From: Dechloromonas denitrificans
GTDB lineage: Bacteria; Pseudomonadota; Gammaproteobacteria; Burkholderiales; Rhodocyclaceae
NCBI RefSeq assembly: GCF_020510685.1
Contig: NZ_CP075185.1
Span: 3,348,001 to 3,412,000 of the forward strand
Direction: 5' to 3'
Length of the DNA stretch: 64,000 nucleotides
Position 1 is the first letter of the stretch. Each line of letters starts with the position of its first letter. The position numbers and the translations under genes are program-made. The notes beneath the pieces were generated by a model, which made no database searches, was not told the origin of the DNA, and worked only from the letters and a program-made list of their open reading frames with translations. Positions 43,863 to 53,085 of this stretch are shown here, piece by piece.

Positions 43863-43974
43863 GATCGGGATGGGCCCGACATGGGCGCCGCCGGATTTTC
43901 TCAAAACACCGCCTGTTTTCGCTGCCGCCAAAGGTAACAAATGTGTAAATGGGCGCCGCGGGCCAGCGCCCCGA

Positions 43975-45090
43975 CTACGGCGGATTGAGCAGGAACTGCG
44001 CGTCTAGCGCGGCCAGGTCCCGGGCGCCGCACAGCGCCATGGTGATTTCCAGTTCCTCGCGGAGCAGGCGCAGCAGATGCGCCACACCGAGCGCACCGGC
44101 GGTGGCCAGCGCGTGCACATAGGGGCGGCCGACCAGAACGGCCGAGGCGCCCAGCGCGAGAGCCTTGAAAATGTCGCTGCCCCGCCGGATGCCGCCGTCG
44201 AGCAGAAGCGGGAAATCGGCGCCGACCACGGTCTTGATGGCCGGCAAAATGTCGATGCTGGCCGGCGTCGTATCGAGCGTCCGGCCGCCGTGGTTGGAGA
44301 CCACGATGCCCTGGACACCAGCGTCGACCGCCCGCCGCGCATCCTGCGGGTGGAGGATGCCCTTGAGCACCACCGGCAAGCGGCTGTGCTCGACCAGCCA
44401 GGCCACATCGTCCCAATGCGGCGCCGTCGTCATCAGGCGATCGAAGACATTCGCCCCGGACGTACCGGGTAACCCGGCGTTTGCCGCGGCCGCCAGATTG
44501 ACCGCAGAGATCCCGGCAGGCAGCGCGAAATCGGCCCTCTGCTCGCGGTTGCGCACGCCGAACACGGCGGCATCGACGGTCAGCACGAGCACCGCGTAGC
44601 CGGCCGCTTCGGCCCGCCGCACCAGTTCGAGCGAGGCTGCCCGGCTGCCTTGCCAGTAGAGCTGGAACCACAGCGGCGCCTCGGCCTGGGCCGCGATCTC
44701 CTCGAGCCGGCAGGTCGCCAGGCTGCTCACCACCATGCCCGCCTGCATCGCCCCGGCCCCGAGCACCGTGGCCATTTCGCCGGCCGGATGAAAGAGCCGT
44801 TGATAGGCGACCGGCGCCAGCAAGATCGGGTGGGCATAGTCGCGGCCGAACAGCCTCAGGCGAGTGTGCCCGCCCCGGACATCATTGAGCGGCTGGGGCA
44901 GCAGGCGGATCTGGCGAAATGCCTCGACGTTATCATCGAGCGTCAGTTCGTCGGCCGCCCCGCCCTGCAGGTAGGCCCAGGCGTTGTCATCGAGATGCCG
45001 GCGGGCCGCCTGCCGATAATCATCGGCCGCGACGACATCGGACGGAATGCGGTCGACGGGCGGCAGCGGGGGCTGATCCGCAGACGGCAT
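43975..45090 (-). CDS. FMN-dependent alpha-hydroxyacid oxidase/dehydrogenase
   Basis: A 371-residue TIM-barrel flavoenzyme of the lactate/glycolate oxidase family (LldD/GOX). VLKGILHPQDARRAVDAG holds the FMN-contacting Lys, and GIVVSNHGGRTLD holds the catalytic His and substrate Arg; LLLDGGIRRG and VLVGRPYVHAL follow. Its ATG overlaps the PiuC stop (TGATG), so the two are coupled. The substrate cannot be read; a role in siderophore breakdown or in supplying a 2-oxoacid to its neighbour is possible but unproven. A much longer open frame continues upstream through the PiuC gene; that part is not coding. Confidence 0.82.
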   Translation of the reverse strand: MPSADQPPLPPVDRIPSDVVAADDYRQAARRHLDDNAWAYLQGGAADELTLDDNVEAFRQIRLLPQPLNDVRGGHTRLRLFGRDYAHPILLAPVAYQRLFHPAGEMATVLGAGAMQAGMVVSSLATCRLEEIAAQAEAPLWFQLYWQGSRAASLELVRRAEAAGYAVLVLTVDAAVFGVRNREQRADFALPAGISAVNLAAAANAGLPGTSGANVFDRLMTTAPHWDDVAWLVEHSRLPVVLKGILHPQDARRAVDAGVQGIVVSNHGGRTLDTTPASIDILPAIKTVVGADFPLLLDGGIRRGSDIFKALALGASAVLVGRPYVHALATAGALGVAHLLRLLREELEITMALCGARDLAALDAQFLLNPP

Positions 45091-45767
45091 CACTCCGCCC
45101 ATTGCTGCAACAGCTTGTGATAGTGCCCGGTCAGCGCCACCACCTCGGGCGTATCGCCGAGCTGGCTGCGCAGCTTCAGAATGTTCATGTCGAGCTCGAA
45201 CAGCATGGCGCGCTGCCAGGCCGTCCGCACCAGGCTCTGCGTCCAGAGAAAAGACCCGATCCGGGCGCCCTTGGTGACCGGCTCGACCCGGTGCAGGCTG
45301 GTTGATGGATAGACGATGGCATCCCCGGCCGGCAGTTTGACTTCGTGGCTGCCGTAGGTGTCTTCGACGATCAGCTCGCCGCCTTCGTATTCCTCGGGAT
45401 CGGCCAGGAAAATGGTGGTCGAAACATCGGTGCGCACACCCTCGCTGCTGCCGTGGGCGTATCGGATGGCGTTGTCGATGTGATTGCCGTAATAGCCGCC
45501 CCCTTCGTAATGATTGAAATAGGGCGGCAAGATCTGTTTGGGCAGTACTGCGGAAAAGAACAATTTGTTCTTCATCAGTGCCGTCACCATGATTTCCCGC
45601 AGCCGGGCAATGGTCGCCGTGCCTTCCGGCAGTTGCCGGTTGCGCTTGCATTGGGCCGATTGGGCACCGGCGGTGGCCAGTCCATCGACCCACTCGGCGG
45701 CTGCCATTAGCCGGCGGCATTCGGCCACCTCCTCGCGCGTCAGCAGTTCCGGAATGTGCAGCATCAT
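45090..45767 (-). CDS. piuC: PKHD-type Fe(II)/2-oxoglutarate dioxygenase, PiuC/YbiX
   Basis: A 225-residue Fe(II) and 2-oxoglutarate dioxygenase. The iron-binding HxD is in [13 protein letters not shown], the distal His in [12 protein letters not shown], and the 2-oxoglutarate Arg in [16 protein letters not shown] lies eight bases before the first of two ATGs. In E. coli ybiX lies next to the siderophore receptor gene fiu, and in Pseudomonas piuC next to piuA; here it is downstream of a Fiu-like receptor. Its substrate is not known. Confidence 0.9.
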   Translation of the reverse strand: MMLHIPELLTREEVAECRRLMAAAEWVDGLATAGAQSAQCKRNRQLPEGTATIARLREIMVTALMKNKLFFSAVLPKQILPPYFNHYEGGGYYGNHIDNAIRYAHGSSEGVRTDVSTTIFLADPEEYEGGELIVEDTYGSHEVKLPAGDAIVYPSTSLHRVEPVTKGARIGSFLWTQSLVRTAWQRAMLFELDMNILKLRSQLGDTPEVVALTGHYHKLLQQWAE

Positions 45768-45805
45768 GGCAAAAGCTCCTAAGAACGGGCAAACCCCGTA
45801 AACGT

Positions 45806-45832
45806 GAAAAACCCGCCCGATTGACGGGCGGG
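45806..45832 (-). terminator. terminator after the Fiu-like receptor
   Basis: On the minus strand, CCCGCCCG and CGGGCGGG with a five-base loop are followed by TTTTT. It would limit read-through into piuC. Confidence 0.85.
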
Positions 45833-45846
45833 TCGGTGAACTCCGG

Positions 45847-48129
45847 TTAGAACTTGAAGTTGGCGGTCATGATCGCCTGGCGCCCCGGAGCCACGCTGAC
45901 CATGTGGGTGGTGTAGGCGCGGTCGTAGTAGGTCTTGTCGGTCAGGTTCTGGATATTCAGACGCAGGCTGAAATTCCTGGCAACTTCATAGCTGGCCATC
46001 GCATCGTAGCGCCAGTATTCAGGCACCCACTTGGTGTTGGCCGTGTTGCCGTAGACCTTCGAGACGTAATAGGCGCCGCCCCCCAGCGTCAGCTTGGGCA
46101 GGACCTTGTAGGAACTCCACAGGCTGAAGCTGTCTTCCGGCGTGTTCGGGAACTGCTTGCCCTTGTTGACCTGGTTGGCGGCCAGCGGGCCGACTTCGAC
46201 CAGCTCGCTCTTCAGATGGGTATAACCGCCGAAGACCTGCCACTTGTCGGTCAATGCGCCGGCGAAGCCGAGTTCGTAGCCCTCGGTTTCCTGCTTGCCG
46301 ACGGTGGCCCAGGTATTGGCATCGATCGCCACCTTGGCATTGGTCTTGTCGAGTTTGAAGACCGCGGCGGTCAGCGAAAGCTTGTTGCCGAGCAGGTTCC
46401 ACTTGGTACCCAGCTCGATGTTCCTGACTTTTTCCGGTTCCAGATCCTGATTGGTCACCGCCAGGTTGTCCGTGCCATCACTGGCGCTTACCCCGGAAGG
46501 ATTGGCGGCGGTCGCATAGTTCAGGTAAATACTGCCGTTTTCCAGGGGCTTGTAGATCAGCCCGGCCTGATAGCTGGCAAAACCGCTGTCGCTGCGCAGA
46601 TTGACCGGGACGTAGACGGTGGTCGTGCTGCCCGCCGTGTAGCCCGTCGTCGAATAGCCGTCCGAACGACTGCTGAAATGGTCGTAACGCAGGCCCAGGT
46701 TGAGCAGCCATTGCTTGCTCAGAGTCGCGGTATCGAACAGGTAGATGCCGCGGCTCGTCGTATCGATCTTCGCCCCGACCGACGTACGGCTGATATTGCC
46801 GTTCCAGGCGGCGTTCGGATCGGGATTGGAAATGCTGGCAAGCGGCGCACCAGCGACCTGCAGACCGGCGATGTTGGCACCGGTCACCAGATAGCCGCGG
46901 TTGTCGGTTTCGGTACGGCTCAGCTCGAAACCGGTTGCGATATTGTGCTTGACGCTGCCGGTAAAGAATTCACCGGTAAGTTCGGTGGCATTGACGAAAG
47001 CCTCGGTCGTTGAGTGGCGATTCTTCGAGCTGCGATTCAGATAACCCGGTCGAATGGCCGTTCCGGCAAGGCCGTCGGTCCCGGTGCTGGTATTGGAGAT
47101 GTTGAGCCCGTTGGAATCGCCGGGATTGGTTACCACGTAATCGTTCAGCGACTTGGTAAAGCGCGTCGCATTGCGGATGGTCCACTTGCTGTTGATGTCG
47201 TGCTCGATTTTCAGGGTGCCGCTATCGACTTCCGTCTTGCGAAAATCGCGGGATGTCAGGCCGTAGAAGTTGTCGCGATCGACCTTGAGCGGACCGCCGT
47301 CGCCATTGAACACCGAGCGCGGATTGGTCGCGGCATAAGGGTTGTTGTAGGGATGCCCATAGTCCGGCATGTCATCGGTTTCATAGTGGTAGAAACCGAC
47401 CGTCGCCCGGGTCGGGCCGCCCAGGCCGAGCGCCGCGGAGATATTGACGCCGAGATGGTCGTAATCCACTTCATTGCGGCCGGCCACATCGCCGGTTTCC
47501 TTGAGCAGATTGATCCGGACCGCGGCATTGTCGGTCAGCTGTTGATTCAGGTCGGCCGTGGCGCGAACGTATTTGTCGGTCCCCAGGCCGATCGAGGCTT
47601 CGTTGAAACTGCCCAGGCGGGCATTCTTGGTCGTCAGGTTGATGCTGCCGCCGACCGCGCCGCCACCGCTGAACGCCGAATCAGCGCCCTTCGAAATATC
47701 GATCTGCTCGATGGCGAACATGTTGCGCGACTGCGAACTCGGATCGCGCAGACCGTCGATGAAGGTATTGGCCTGGGCACTGAAGCCGCGAATGACCGGG
47801 CTATCGCCTTCCGGTGTACCGCCTTCGCCCATCCCGAAGGTGATCCCCGGCGTCGTGCGCAGCGCCTCTTGCAGCGACGCGGCATTGGTTTGCTTGAGGA
47901 CTTCCTGGGTGATCACCGTCACCGTCTTCGGCGTGTCAAGCAGCGGCGCGGTGAATTTGGTCGATGCGGCGTTGTCGGCCTTGTACGGCACGTCGGCAGC
48001 GGCCTTGACGGTCATTGCCGGCAAGGAGGTCTCGCTCTCCTGAGCGTTGCCGGCGGCCGGCAGGGCCGCGGCAACCAGGGCCAGCAAATGTGAAGCGTGC
48101 GAGTGTTTGCGACTACGAATGTGCGCCAT
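45847..48129 (-). CDS. fiu: catecholate siderophore receptor, Fiu/PiuA-like
   Basis: A 760-residue TonB receptor. Signal peptide ends [24 protein letters not shown] and [31 protein letters not shown] match the Fiu/PiuA/BfrD plug, and [21 protein letters not shown] follows. The barrel ends [10 protein letters not shown]. The receptor-PiuC pair is the known Fiu-YbiX arrangement. It has a sigma-70 promoter with an embedded Fur box. Likely ligands are mono- or dicatecholate iron complexes. Confidence 0.88.
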   Translation of the reverse strand: MAHIRSRKHSHASHLLALVAAALPAAGNAQESETSLPAMTVKAAADVPYKADNAASTKFTAPLLDTPKTVTVITQEVLKQTNAASLQEALRTTPGITFGMGEGGTPEGDSPVIRGFSAQANTFIDGLRDPSSQSRNMFAIEQIDISKGADSAFSGGGAVGGSINLTTKNARLGSFNEASIGLGTDKYVRATADLNQQLTDNAAVRINLLKETGDVAGRNEVDYDHLGVNISAALGLGGPTRATVGFYHYETDDMPDYGHPYNNPYAATNPRSVFNGDGGPLKVDRDNFYGLTSRDFRKTEVDSGTLKIEHDINSKWTIRNATRFTKSLNDYVVTNPGDSNGLNISNTSTGTDGLAGTAIRPGYLNRSSKNRHSTTEAFVNATELTGEFFTGSVKHNIATGFELSRTETDNRGYLVTGANIAGLQVAGAPLASISNPDPNAAWNGNISRTSVGAKIDTTSRGIYLFDTATLSKQWLLNLGLRYDHFSSRSDGYSTTGYTAGSTTTVYVPVNLRSDSGFASYQAGLIYKPLENGSIYLNYATAANPSGVSASDGTDNLAVTNQDLEPEKVRNIELGTKWNLLGNKLSLTAAVFKLDKTNAKVAIDANTWATVGKQETEGYELGFAGALTDKWQVFGGYTHLKSELVEVGPLAANQVNKGKQFPNTPEDSFSLWSSYKVLPKLTLGGGAYYVSKVYGNTANTKWVPEYWRYDAMASYEVARNFSLRLNIQNLTDKTYYDRAYTTHMVSVAPGRQAIMTANFKF

Positions 48130-48162
48130 GAGCCTTTTCCTTGTTGGGTATTAACTGGATTT

Positions 48163-48214
48163 GGCTGGCGTTCCATCAGGACCGAAACTGGTCTTGACTC
48201 GCGGATGGCTGGCT
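48163..48214 (-). repeat. GCCAGCC leader repeats (minus strand)
   Basis: On the minus strand, AGCCAGCC (48207-48214) and GCCAGCC (48163-48169) lie between the Fur-box promoter and the start of the Fiu-like receptor. Confidence 0.5.
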
Positions 48215-48229
48215 AGATTTGTGTTTCAC

Positions 48230-48258
48230 ATGATAATGGTTCTCATCCGCATATGCAA
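48230..48258 (-). promoter_or_regulatory. Fur-controlled promoter of the Fiu-like receptor
   Basis: On the minus strand, TTGCAT (48253-48258), a 17-base spacer and TATCAT (48230-48235). The spacer and -10 together form a Fur box, ATGAGAACCATTATCAT. Confidence 0.75.
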
Positions 48259-48296
48259 CAGTTCGTAACAAAACCGCTCAGTCTGTAAGCGGATGG

Positions 48297-49649
48297 CTAG
48301 AACAGATCCCGGCAGTAACGCCCGCCCTGTACCAGACACTGATAGCCGTCGGCGCCCAGGATCTCGCGAATCGCCCGGTCCACGCCATCGCCCATGCCCG
48401 CCCGGCTACCGCAGACATAGACTGCCGCCCCCCGGGCAACCCGGCTTCGGAACAGCTCGGCATGGGCCACCAAGCATTCCTGCACATAGCGAAAAGCTTC
48501 GCCGTCCCGGGAAAAGACGGTATCGAGACGGTCCAGTTGACCGGCGGCAAGCCAGCGCTCCAGTTCGCCCTGCTGATAAAAATCATGCGCCCGGCTGCGC
48601 TCGCCGAACAGCAGCCAGTTCTCCTTCACGCCCGCGGCAATGCGCCCGGCAAGGTGGCCGCGCAGGCCGGCGAGCCCCACCCCGCTGCCGATGCAGATCA
48701 GCGGCCCGGCGCGATTCCCGTTGAGACGGAACGGATAATGCGGCCGCAATCGCAGGGCAACTTCCTCGCCAGGGGCCAGATCCTGCGTCAGCCATCCGGA
48801 AGCGATGCCCGGCGTACCGTCATTGTTCCGGCGCAGACGAACCAGCAATTGCAGACCGCCCTCGTCAGGCAGGGAGGCAATCGAATAGTTGCGCGGGCAT
48901 CCCGGTTCCGCCGGCGCGAGGATCTGCGCCAGATCCCCCGACTCCCACCGCGGCAACGCTTGCCTGATGGCTTCAAAACTCAGTAGATAAACGCCGTCGC
49001 CGGGACTGCCGGGATTGAGATGCCGGCGCTCGACCAACCGCCAAGGCGAAAATTGGTCATCCGGCAAGTCCGCGAACTCATCGGCGCCGGCCAGTTGCGC
49101 CAAGCGGCCTTGCCAGTTGGCGAGCGCCTCCGGCTCGGCACGATGCATGTCGATGCGCTCGAAACAACGCCGCGCGCCGCGCGCCACCAGACGCGCCTCA
49201 AGGCGCCGGCCGAAGCCGCAGAAATCCGGATAATCGCGGTCGCCCAGGGCCAGCACGGCAAAGTCCACCCCGCTCAGGGCGTGGTCGTCAGCCTCCAGCA
49301 TTTCCGCGAAGCCCGCCCCGTTGTCCGGCGCCTCGCCTTGCCCGGCCGTGCTGACGACAAGCAGGAAGCGGCCGCCAGCCGCCAGTTGCTGGCCATTCAG
49401 CTCATTCAGCGGACAACAGCGCACCGTCAGTGATGCCCTCTGCAATGCCTGCGCGGTCTGTCGGGCCAAGGCTTCGGCGGTGCCAGTCTGGCTCGCATAG
49501 GCCACCGTCCAGGATTGCCCCTCAGCCGCCGCGGCCTGCGTACTCGAACAACCCGCCGCCCGGCGGCCATACCAGAGACACAGGCCGATGTAGGCCAGAC
49601 TGAGGAAACCCGCCGCCAGCCAGCGGGCAGGCTCCAGCGTTACCCCCAT
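48297..49649 (-). CDS. membrane-anchored diflavin reductase, CysJ-like
   Basis: A 450-residue protein: a membrane helix (about 9-28), a flavodoxin domain (about 46-185; VAYASQTGTAEALARQTA, STAGQGEAPDN, LGDRDYPDFCGFG) and an FAD/NADPH module (RNYSIASLPD for FAD, ICIGSGVGLAGLRG and YVCGSRAGMGDGVDRA for NADPH). It resembles the CysJ and P450-reductase type but lacks the large connecting domain. Following PepSY, DUF2271 and DUF4198 genes in a Fur-controlled operon, it may carry electrons towards ferric siderophore reduction at the inner membrane. Confidence 0.82.
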   Translation of the reverse strand: MGVTLEPARWLAAGFLSLAYIGLCLWYGRRAAGCSSTQAAAAEGQSWTVAYASQTGTAEALARQTAQALQRASLTVRCCPLNELNGQQLAAGGRFLLVVSTAGQGEAPDNGAGFAEMLEADDHALSGVDFAVLALGDRDYPDFCGFGRRLEARLVARGARRCFERIDMHRAEPEALANWQGRLAQLAGADEFADLPDDQFSPWRLVERRHLNPGSPGDGVYLLSFEAIRQALPRWESGDLAQILAPAEPGCPRNYSIASLPDEGGLQLLVRLRRNNDGTPGIASGWLTQDLAPGEEVALRLRPHYPFRLNGNRAGPLICIGSGVGLAGLRGHLAGRIAAGVKENWLLFGERSRAHDFYQQGELERWLAAGQLDRLDTVFSRDGEAFRYVQECLVAHAELFRSRVARGAAVYVCGSRAGMGDGVDRAIREILGADGYQCLVQGGRYCRDLF

Positions 49650-49722
49650 GCCTAGGTGACGGTTCGCAGATCAGCCCGGCCCGCGCTTCGGCATGACCGG
49701 CAACGACAAGCAAGCGGCAAAC

Positions 49723-50547
49723 TCATTGCGGCAGCACCTCAAAGGTCCCGCCGTAGTTGTAGCGCAAGGCGGCCGGCGCCGGCCGCGGCTGGCCTTCAGG
49801 CAACTGCACGCGCGGCGGATAACTGGCGTTGATCCAGTACATCTGGGCCATCGGCCAGGTCACCGAAAATTCACCATTGGCGTCGGTGGTGACTGCCACT
49901 TCCCTGAGAATGCCGCGATAGCGCACGCCGCCCGGAACAATCGCCACACTTAGGTTGGCCACTGGCTGGCCATCGAGCAAGAAACGGAAACGCGCCGACT
50001 GGCCAGCCAGGTAGTCGTTGGGATGGCTGAGCGGCAGCAGTTCGAGGCCCGAGCCGATCGGCTTGATCACTGTCGCGTTGGGCTTTCCGGCGGTGACGTA
50101 GGTTTCCAGCCGGCCCAGCGTCCTGGTCACCATCAGTTCCTCGGCGTCGGCCGGGATTTCCCTCTTCAACTCGGTCGAATTGCCCCGCCAACGCTTCATT
50201 TCACCATTCTGCTTGTAACTTGCCATGGCGTTTTCGGAGACCAGCGCGATCCGGTAGGTACCCGGCGTGGCAAGTTTCAGGTCGACGCTGCTGCGCAGCT
50301 TGCCGGTCGAGGTCTGCGCCGGGCTCAGGGCTTCGCCGTCGGGGCCGGTGATGCTCAGACTGTTCAGGCTGAGGGCATTGGTATCGATGTCGAACAGGCT
50401 CTCCGAAACAGCCGCATCGACGGTCACCCAGGGCCCATTGCCTTCGGCCTGGGTGGTCGAGGGCAGCAGCCATTGGCGATGGGCGTGGGCGGCAGGGATC
50501 GAGGCGATCAGCAGGGCGGTGAGAAGCGTCAGCTTGAGCGATTTCAT
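49723..50547 (-). CDS. DUF4198 periplasmic protein
   Basis: A 274-residue exported protein (signal peptide ends AHAHRQWLLPS). The start after cleavage (HRQWLLPSTTQAEGNGPWVTVDAAVSE is its general pattern) and the Ig-like domains match DUF4198, a family often found with metal transport genes. The His at the mature N-terminus could bind a metal. It lies between DUF2271 and the diflavin reductase. Confidence 0.8.
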   Translation of the reverse strand: MKSLKLTLLTALLIASIPAAHAHRQWLLPSTTQAEGNGPWVTVDAAVSESLFDIDTNALSLNSLSITGPDGEALSPAQTSTGKLRSSVDLKLATPGTYRIALVSENAMASYKQNGEMKRWRGNSTELKREIPADAEELMVTRTLGRLETYVTAGKPNATVIKPIGSGLELLPLSHPNDYLAGQSARFRFLLDGQPVANLSVAIVPGGVRYRGILREVAVTTDANGEFSVTWPMAQMYWINASYPPRVQLPEGQPRPAPAALRYNYGGTFEVLPQ

Positions 50548-50565
50548 GAGTAGTTCTCCCGAGAA

Positions 50566-51081
50566 TCAGGGTTTTAGTTGAACGGTGACGTTGCCCAGTT
50601 CCTCAAGCCCCTTGCCGGAGGCTGTACGCGCCTCCCTGGGTGGCCAGGCGACCGGCAGGCGAACGACTTCCCGGCCACCGCCTTCGCGCGCCGCTTCGAC
50701 GAGCAGGGTGTAGTCGCCAGCGACCAGCTTGTCGATCGGCGCCTTGCCTGTCGAATAGGTCAGCGTGTGGATACCGGGGGTGCGCGTCGCGCTGGTCACC
50801 GCATCGAGCGGCACGTCCATCTCTCGCCCGCCCTTCCGCCACCATTGACGCAAATCCTTCAGCCATTTGGTGCCGCCGTTATCGCGCTTTTTCTGGTCGT
50901 ACCAGACAGCCAGCTGCGTCACCTGCGCCGTATCGCTCTTCTCCAGCCACATCGCGATGTATGGGCGATGGTATTCGGCCACCGCCAACTGGGGAATTTC
51001 TATCTTCACCGAGAGTTCGGCGGCAATCCCTGGCGTGGCGGCACAGGCCAATGCCAGCAACAGTAGGCGAGAACATTTCAT
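50566..51081 (-). CDS. DUF2271 periplasmic protein
   Basis: A 171-residue exported protein of the DUF2271 family: KIEIPQLAVAEYHRPYIAMWLE and WLKDLRQWW are typical. AGGA lies seven bases before the ATG at 51081; a GTG at 51087 is less likely. It is found with PepSY and flavin proteins in other proteobacteria. Its function is unknown. Confidence 0.82.
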   Translation of the reverse strand: MKCSRLLLLALACAATPGIAAELSVKIEIPQLAVAEYHRPYIAMWLEKSDTAQVTQLAVWYDQKKRDNGGTKWLKDLRQWWRKGGREMDVPLDAVTSATRTPGIHTLTYSTGKAPIDKLVAGDYTLLVEAAREGGGREVVRLPVAWPPREARTASGKGLEELGNVTVQLKP

Positions 51082-51099
51082 GGGCACTTCCTGTGATAG

Positions 51100-51816
51100 T
51101 CAATGAATGAACAACAGCGCGAGGAGCGCCGGAATGAGGACCCCCAAGCCGACCAGCGGCCAGGTGGACAGCCGCTGTGCGGCATGCATCTTGAGGATGA
51201 GCAGACCGCTGAGCGAAAAGATCAGGCAGCCGGCCGCGAAAACATCGATGAACAGGCTCCATGCCCCACCGGTATGCCGCCCCTTGTGCAGGTCGTTGAG
51301 CCAGGAAATCCAGCCCCGGTCGGTAGCTTCATGTTCGACTTCGCCGTCAGCCAGACCGATACGCAGCCAGGCATCGCCGCCGGGGCGCGGCAGAGGGAAG
51401 TAGATTTCGTCGTCCGCCCATTCGCTTCCGGCATCGGTGACATCAACCTTGAAATTGAGCGCCAGCCAACGGGCAATGTCGACCGGCAGTACTCGCGGCT
51501 GCGCCGACGGAGCACGGCTGATCTGCTGCAGAATATCCAGATGATTGGCCGGCAGGCTGCGCTTTTGCTGAACGGTAACCGGGCTAGCTTCGATCTGCCC
51601 GGCGTGATTCAGCGTGATCCCGGTGACGCTGAACAGAACGATGCCGAGCAGGCAGATGGCGGAACTGATCCAGTGCAGCTTCAATAGCGTCTTCAGCCAT
51701 GCCGCCCGGCGCAATCCTGCCGCCAATTCGGGCGAACTCCCACCCGGCGCAGGCGAGGCTACGCGGGCAGCAGACGTGACAGGACAAAGGGAACGAAAGG
51801 AGAATTTGGGGGCCAT
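51100..51816 (-). CDS. PepSY-associated membrane protein
   Basis: A 238-residue inner-membrane protein with helices near 46-68, 190-210 and at the C-terminus, matching the PepSY-associated group: LHWISSAICLLGIVLFSVTGITLNHAGQ and WLNDLHKGRHTGGAWSLFIDVFA. The His residues in the helices (LHW, NHAG, LHKGRH) could ligate haem. It is the first gene of the operon 48297-51816, under a Fur box. PepSY proteins of this kind are linked to siderophore iron reduction, as in the Fpv and Fox systems. Confidence 0.85.
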   Translation of the reverse strand: MAPKFSFRSLCPVTSAARVASPAPGGSSPELAAGLRRAAWLKTLLKLHWISSAICLLGIVLFSVTGITLNHAGQIEASPVTVQQKRSLPANHLDILQQISRAPSAQPRVLPVDIARWLALNFKVDVTDAGSEWADDEIYFPLPRPGGDAWLRIGLADGEVEHEATDRGWISWLNDLHKGRHTGGAWSLFIDVFAAGCLIFSLSGLLILKMHAAQRLSTWPLVGLGVLIPALLALLFIH

Positions 51817-51838
51817 GGCAACTTGTCATTGAAAGTTT

Positions 51839-51908
51839 GGCTGGCGCCCCGGAAAACAGTACCGGGATTGACAACAACCCCGGCATGCCTTGGGAAAATC
51901 GGCTGGCT
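51839..51908 (-). repeat. GCCAGCC leader repeats (minus strand)
   Basis: On the minus strand, AGCCAGCC (51901-51908) and GCCAGCC (51839-51845) lie between the Fur-box promoter and the PepSY gene. Confidence 0.5.
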
Positions 51909-51914
51909 GACCGA

Positions 51915-51942
51915 ATTATAACTGATAACCATTCTCAATCAA
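51915..51942 (-). promoter_or_regulatory. Fur-controlled promoter of the PepSY operon
   Basis: On the minus strand, TTGATT (51937-51942), a 16-base spacer and a perfect TATAAT (51915-51920). The spacer holds a Fur box, GAGAATGGTTATCAGT. Confidence 0.78.
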
Positions 51943-52016
51943 GCGGATCAACACCTGACTGAAGGCACCTTGTCGCACCAGCCCTCCAGGCTGGCGCAAC
52001 CGGGCCGATTCAAGTT

Positions 52017-53063
52017 TCAGATCACGTCGACTCCCGGCGCCCCTTCGCCGATTTCGCCAATCACCGAAACATGTGAAAAGCCCTGCTGCAGGAAGACCGA
52101 CAGCACCTCGGTGACGGTTTCCGGGGTACAGGAAACGAGCAGGCCGCCGGAGGTTTGCGGATCGGTCAGCAGGGCCTTGGCCACGTCATCAATCCCGGAG
52201 GCCAGATGGACACCGGCGCCGTAACTGTCCCAGTTGCGCGCCGAGGCGCCGGTGACATGGCCGGCCTCGACGAACTCGCGGGCCCGGGCGAGCAGCGGCA
52301 GATCGGCAAAGCGCACCGTGCCGCGCACCTGGCTGCCCTTGCAGACTTCCAGCAGATGCCCGAGCAGGCCGAAACCGGTAACGTCGGTCACCGCATGCAC
52401 ACCATCGAGACAGGCCAGTACCGGCCCGGGGGTGTTGAGCTGGGTGGTGCTGGCGATCATCGCTTCGTAATCGCTGTCGCGCAGCGCATCCTTCTTCAGC
52501 GCGGCGCTATACACCCCGACCCCTAGGGCCTTGCCGAGAATCAGCTTGTCGCCCGGCCGGGCGCCGGAATTGCGTTTCAGATGGGCCGGATTGACCAGAC
52601 CGATAGCCACCAGTCCATAGATCGGCTCGACCGAATCGATGGTGTGACCGCCGGCAATCGGTATCCCGGCCGCCTGGCAAACCGCTGCCCCACCTTCGAG
52701 AATTTTGGCGATGGTTTCCAGCGGCAGCACCTTGACCGGCATGCCGACCAGCGCCAGGGCAAACAGGGGCGTACCGCCCATCGCATAGACATCGGAAATC
52801 GCGTTGGTCGCGGCGATCCGGCCAAAATCGTAAGGGTCGTCGACGATCGGCATGAAAAAGTCGGTCGTCGCGACAATCGCCTGCTGCGGATTGATCTGGT
52901 AGACCGCCGCGTCGTCGCTGGTTTCGGTACCGACCAGCAGTTGCGGCGGGACGATGCCCGGCGTCATGCCGGCAAGGATCTTTTCAAGGACGGCGGGGGC
53001 GATCTTGCAGCCACATCCGCCACCATGGGAAAGCTGGGTAAGTCTGATTGTTTCTTCGGCCAC
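52017..53063 (-). CDS. selD: selenide, water dikinase
   Basis: A 348-residue enzyme that makes selenophosphate from selenide and ATP for selenocysteine and selenouridine. The N-terminal HGGGCGCK has the catalytic Cys17 (TGT, not a TGA selenocysteine codon) and Lys20. DDAAVYQI and DFFMPIVDDPYDFGRIAATNAISDVYAMGG are the ATP-binding core. GTG start. selA, selB and selU are not in the window, so the selenium product made here is unknown. Confidence 0.95.
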   Translation of the reverse strand: MAEETIRLTQLSHGGGCGCKIAPAVLEKILAGMTPGIVPPQLLVGTETSDDAAVYQINPQQAIVATTDFFMPIVDDPYDFGRIAATNAISDVYAMGGTPLFALALVGMPVKVLPLETIAKILEGGAAVCQAAGIPIAGGHTIDSVEPIYGLVAIGLVNPAHLKRNSGARPGDKLILGKALGVGVYSAALKKDALRDSDYEAMIASTTQLNTPGPVLACLDGVHAVTDVTGFGLLGHLLEVCKGSQVRGTVRFADLPLLARAREFVEAGHVTGASARNWDSYGAGVHLASGIDDVAKALLTDPQTSGGLLVSCTPETVTEVLSVFLQQGFSHVSVIGEIGEGAPGVDVI

Positions 53064-53085
53064 GACTGTTCTCTTCAGTATTCGG

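Noticed and set aside
43975..45792. A 605-codon frame that could be read as a long hydroxyacid oxidase
   Set aside because: Its first 230 codons lie out of frame inside the PiuC gene and match nothing; the enzyme starts at 45090.
52017..53063. selD as a selenoprotein with an in-frame TGA
   Set aside because: The catalytic position is a TGT cysteine codon and the frame has no internal stop.
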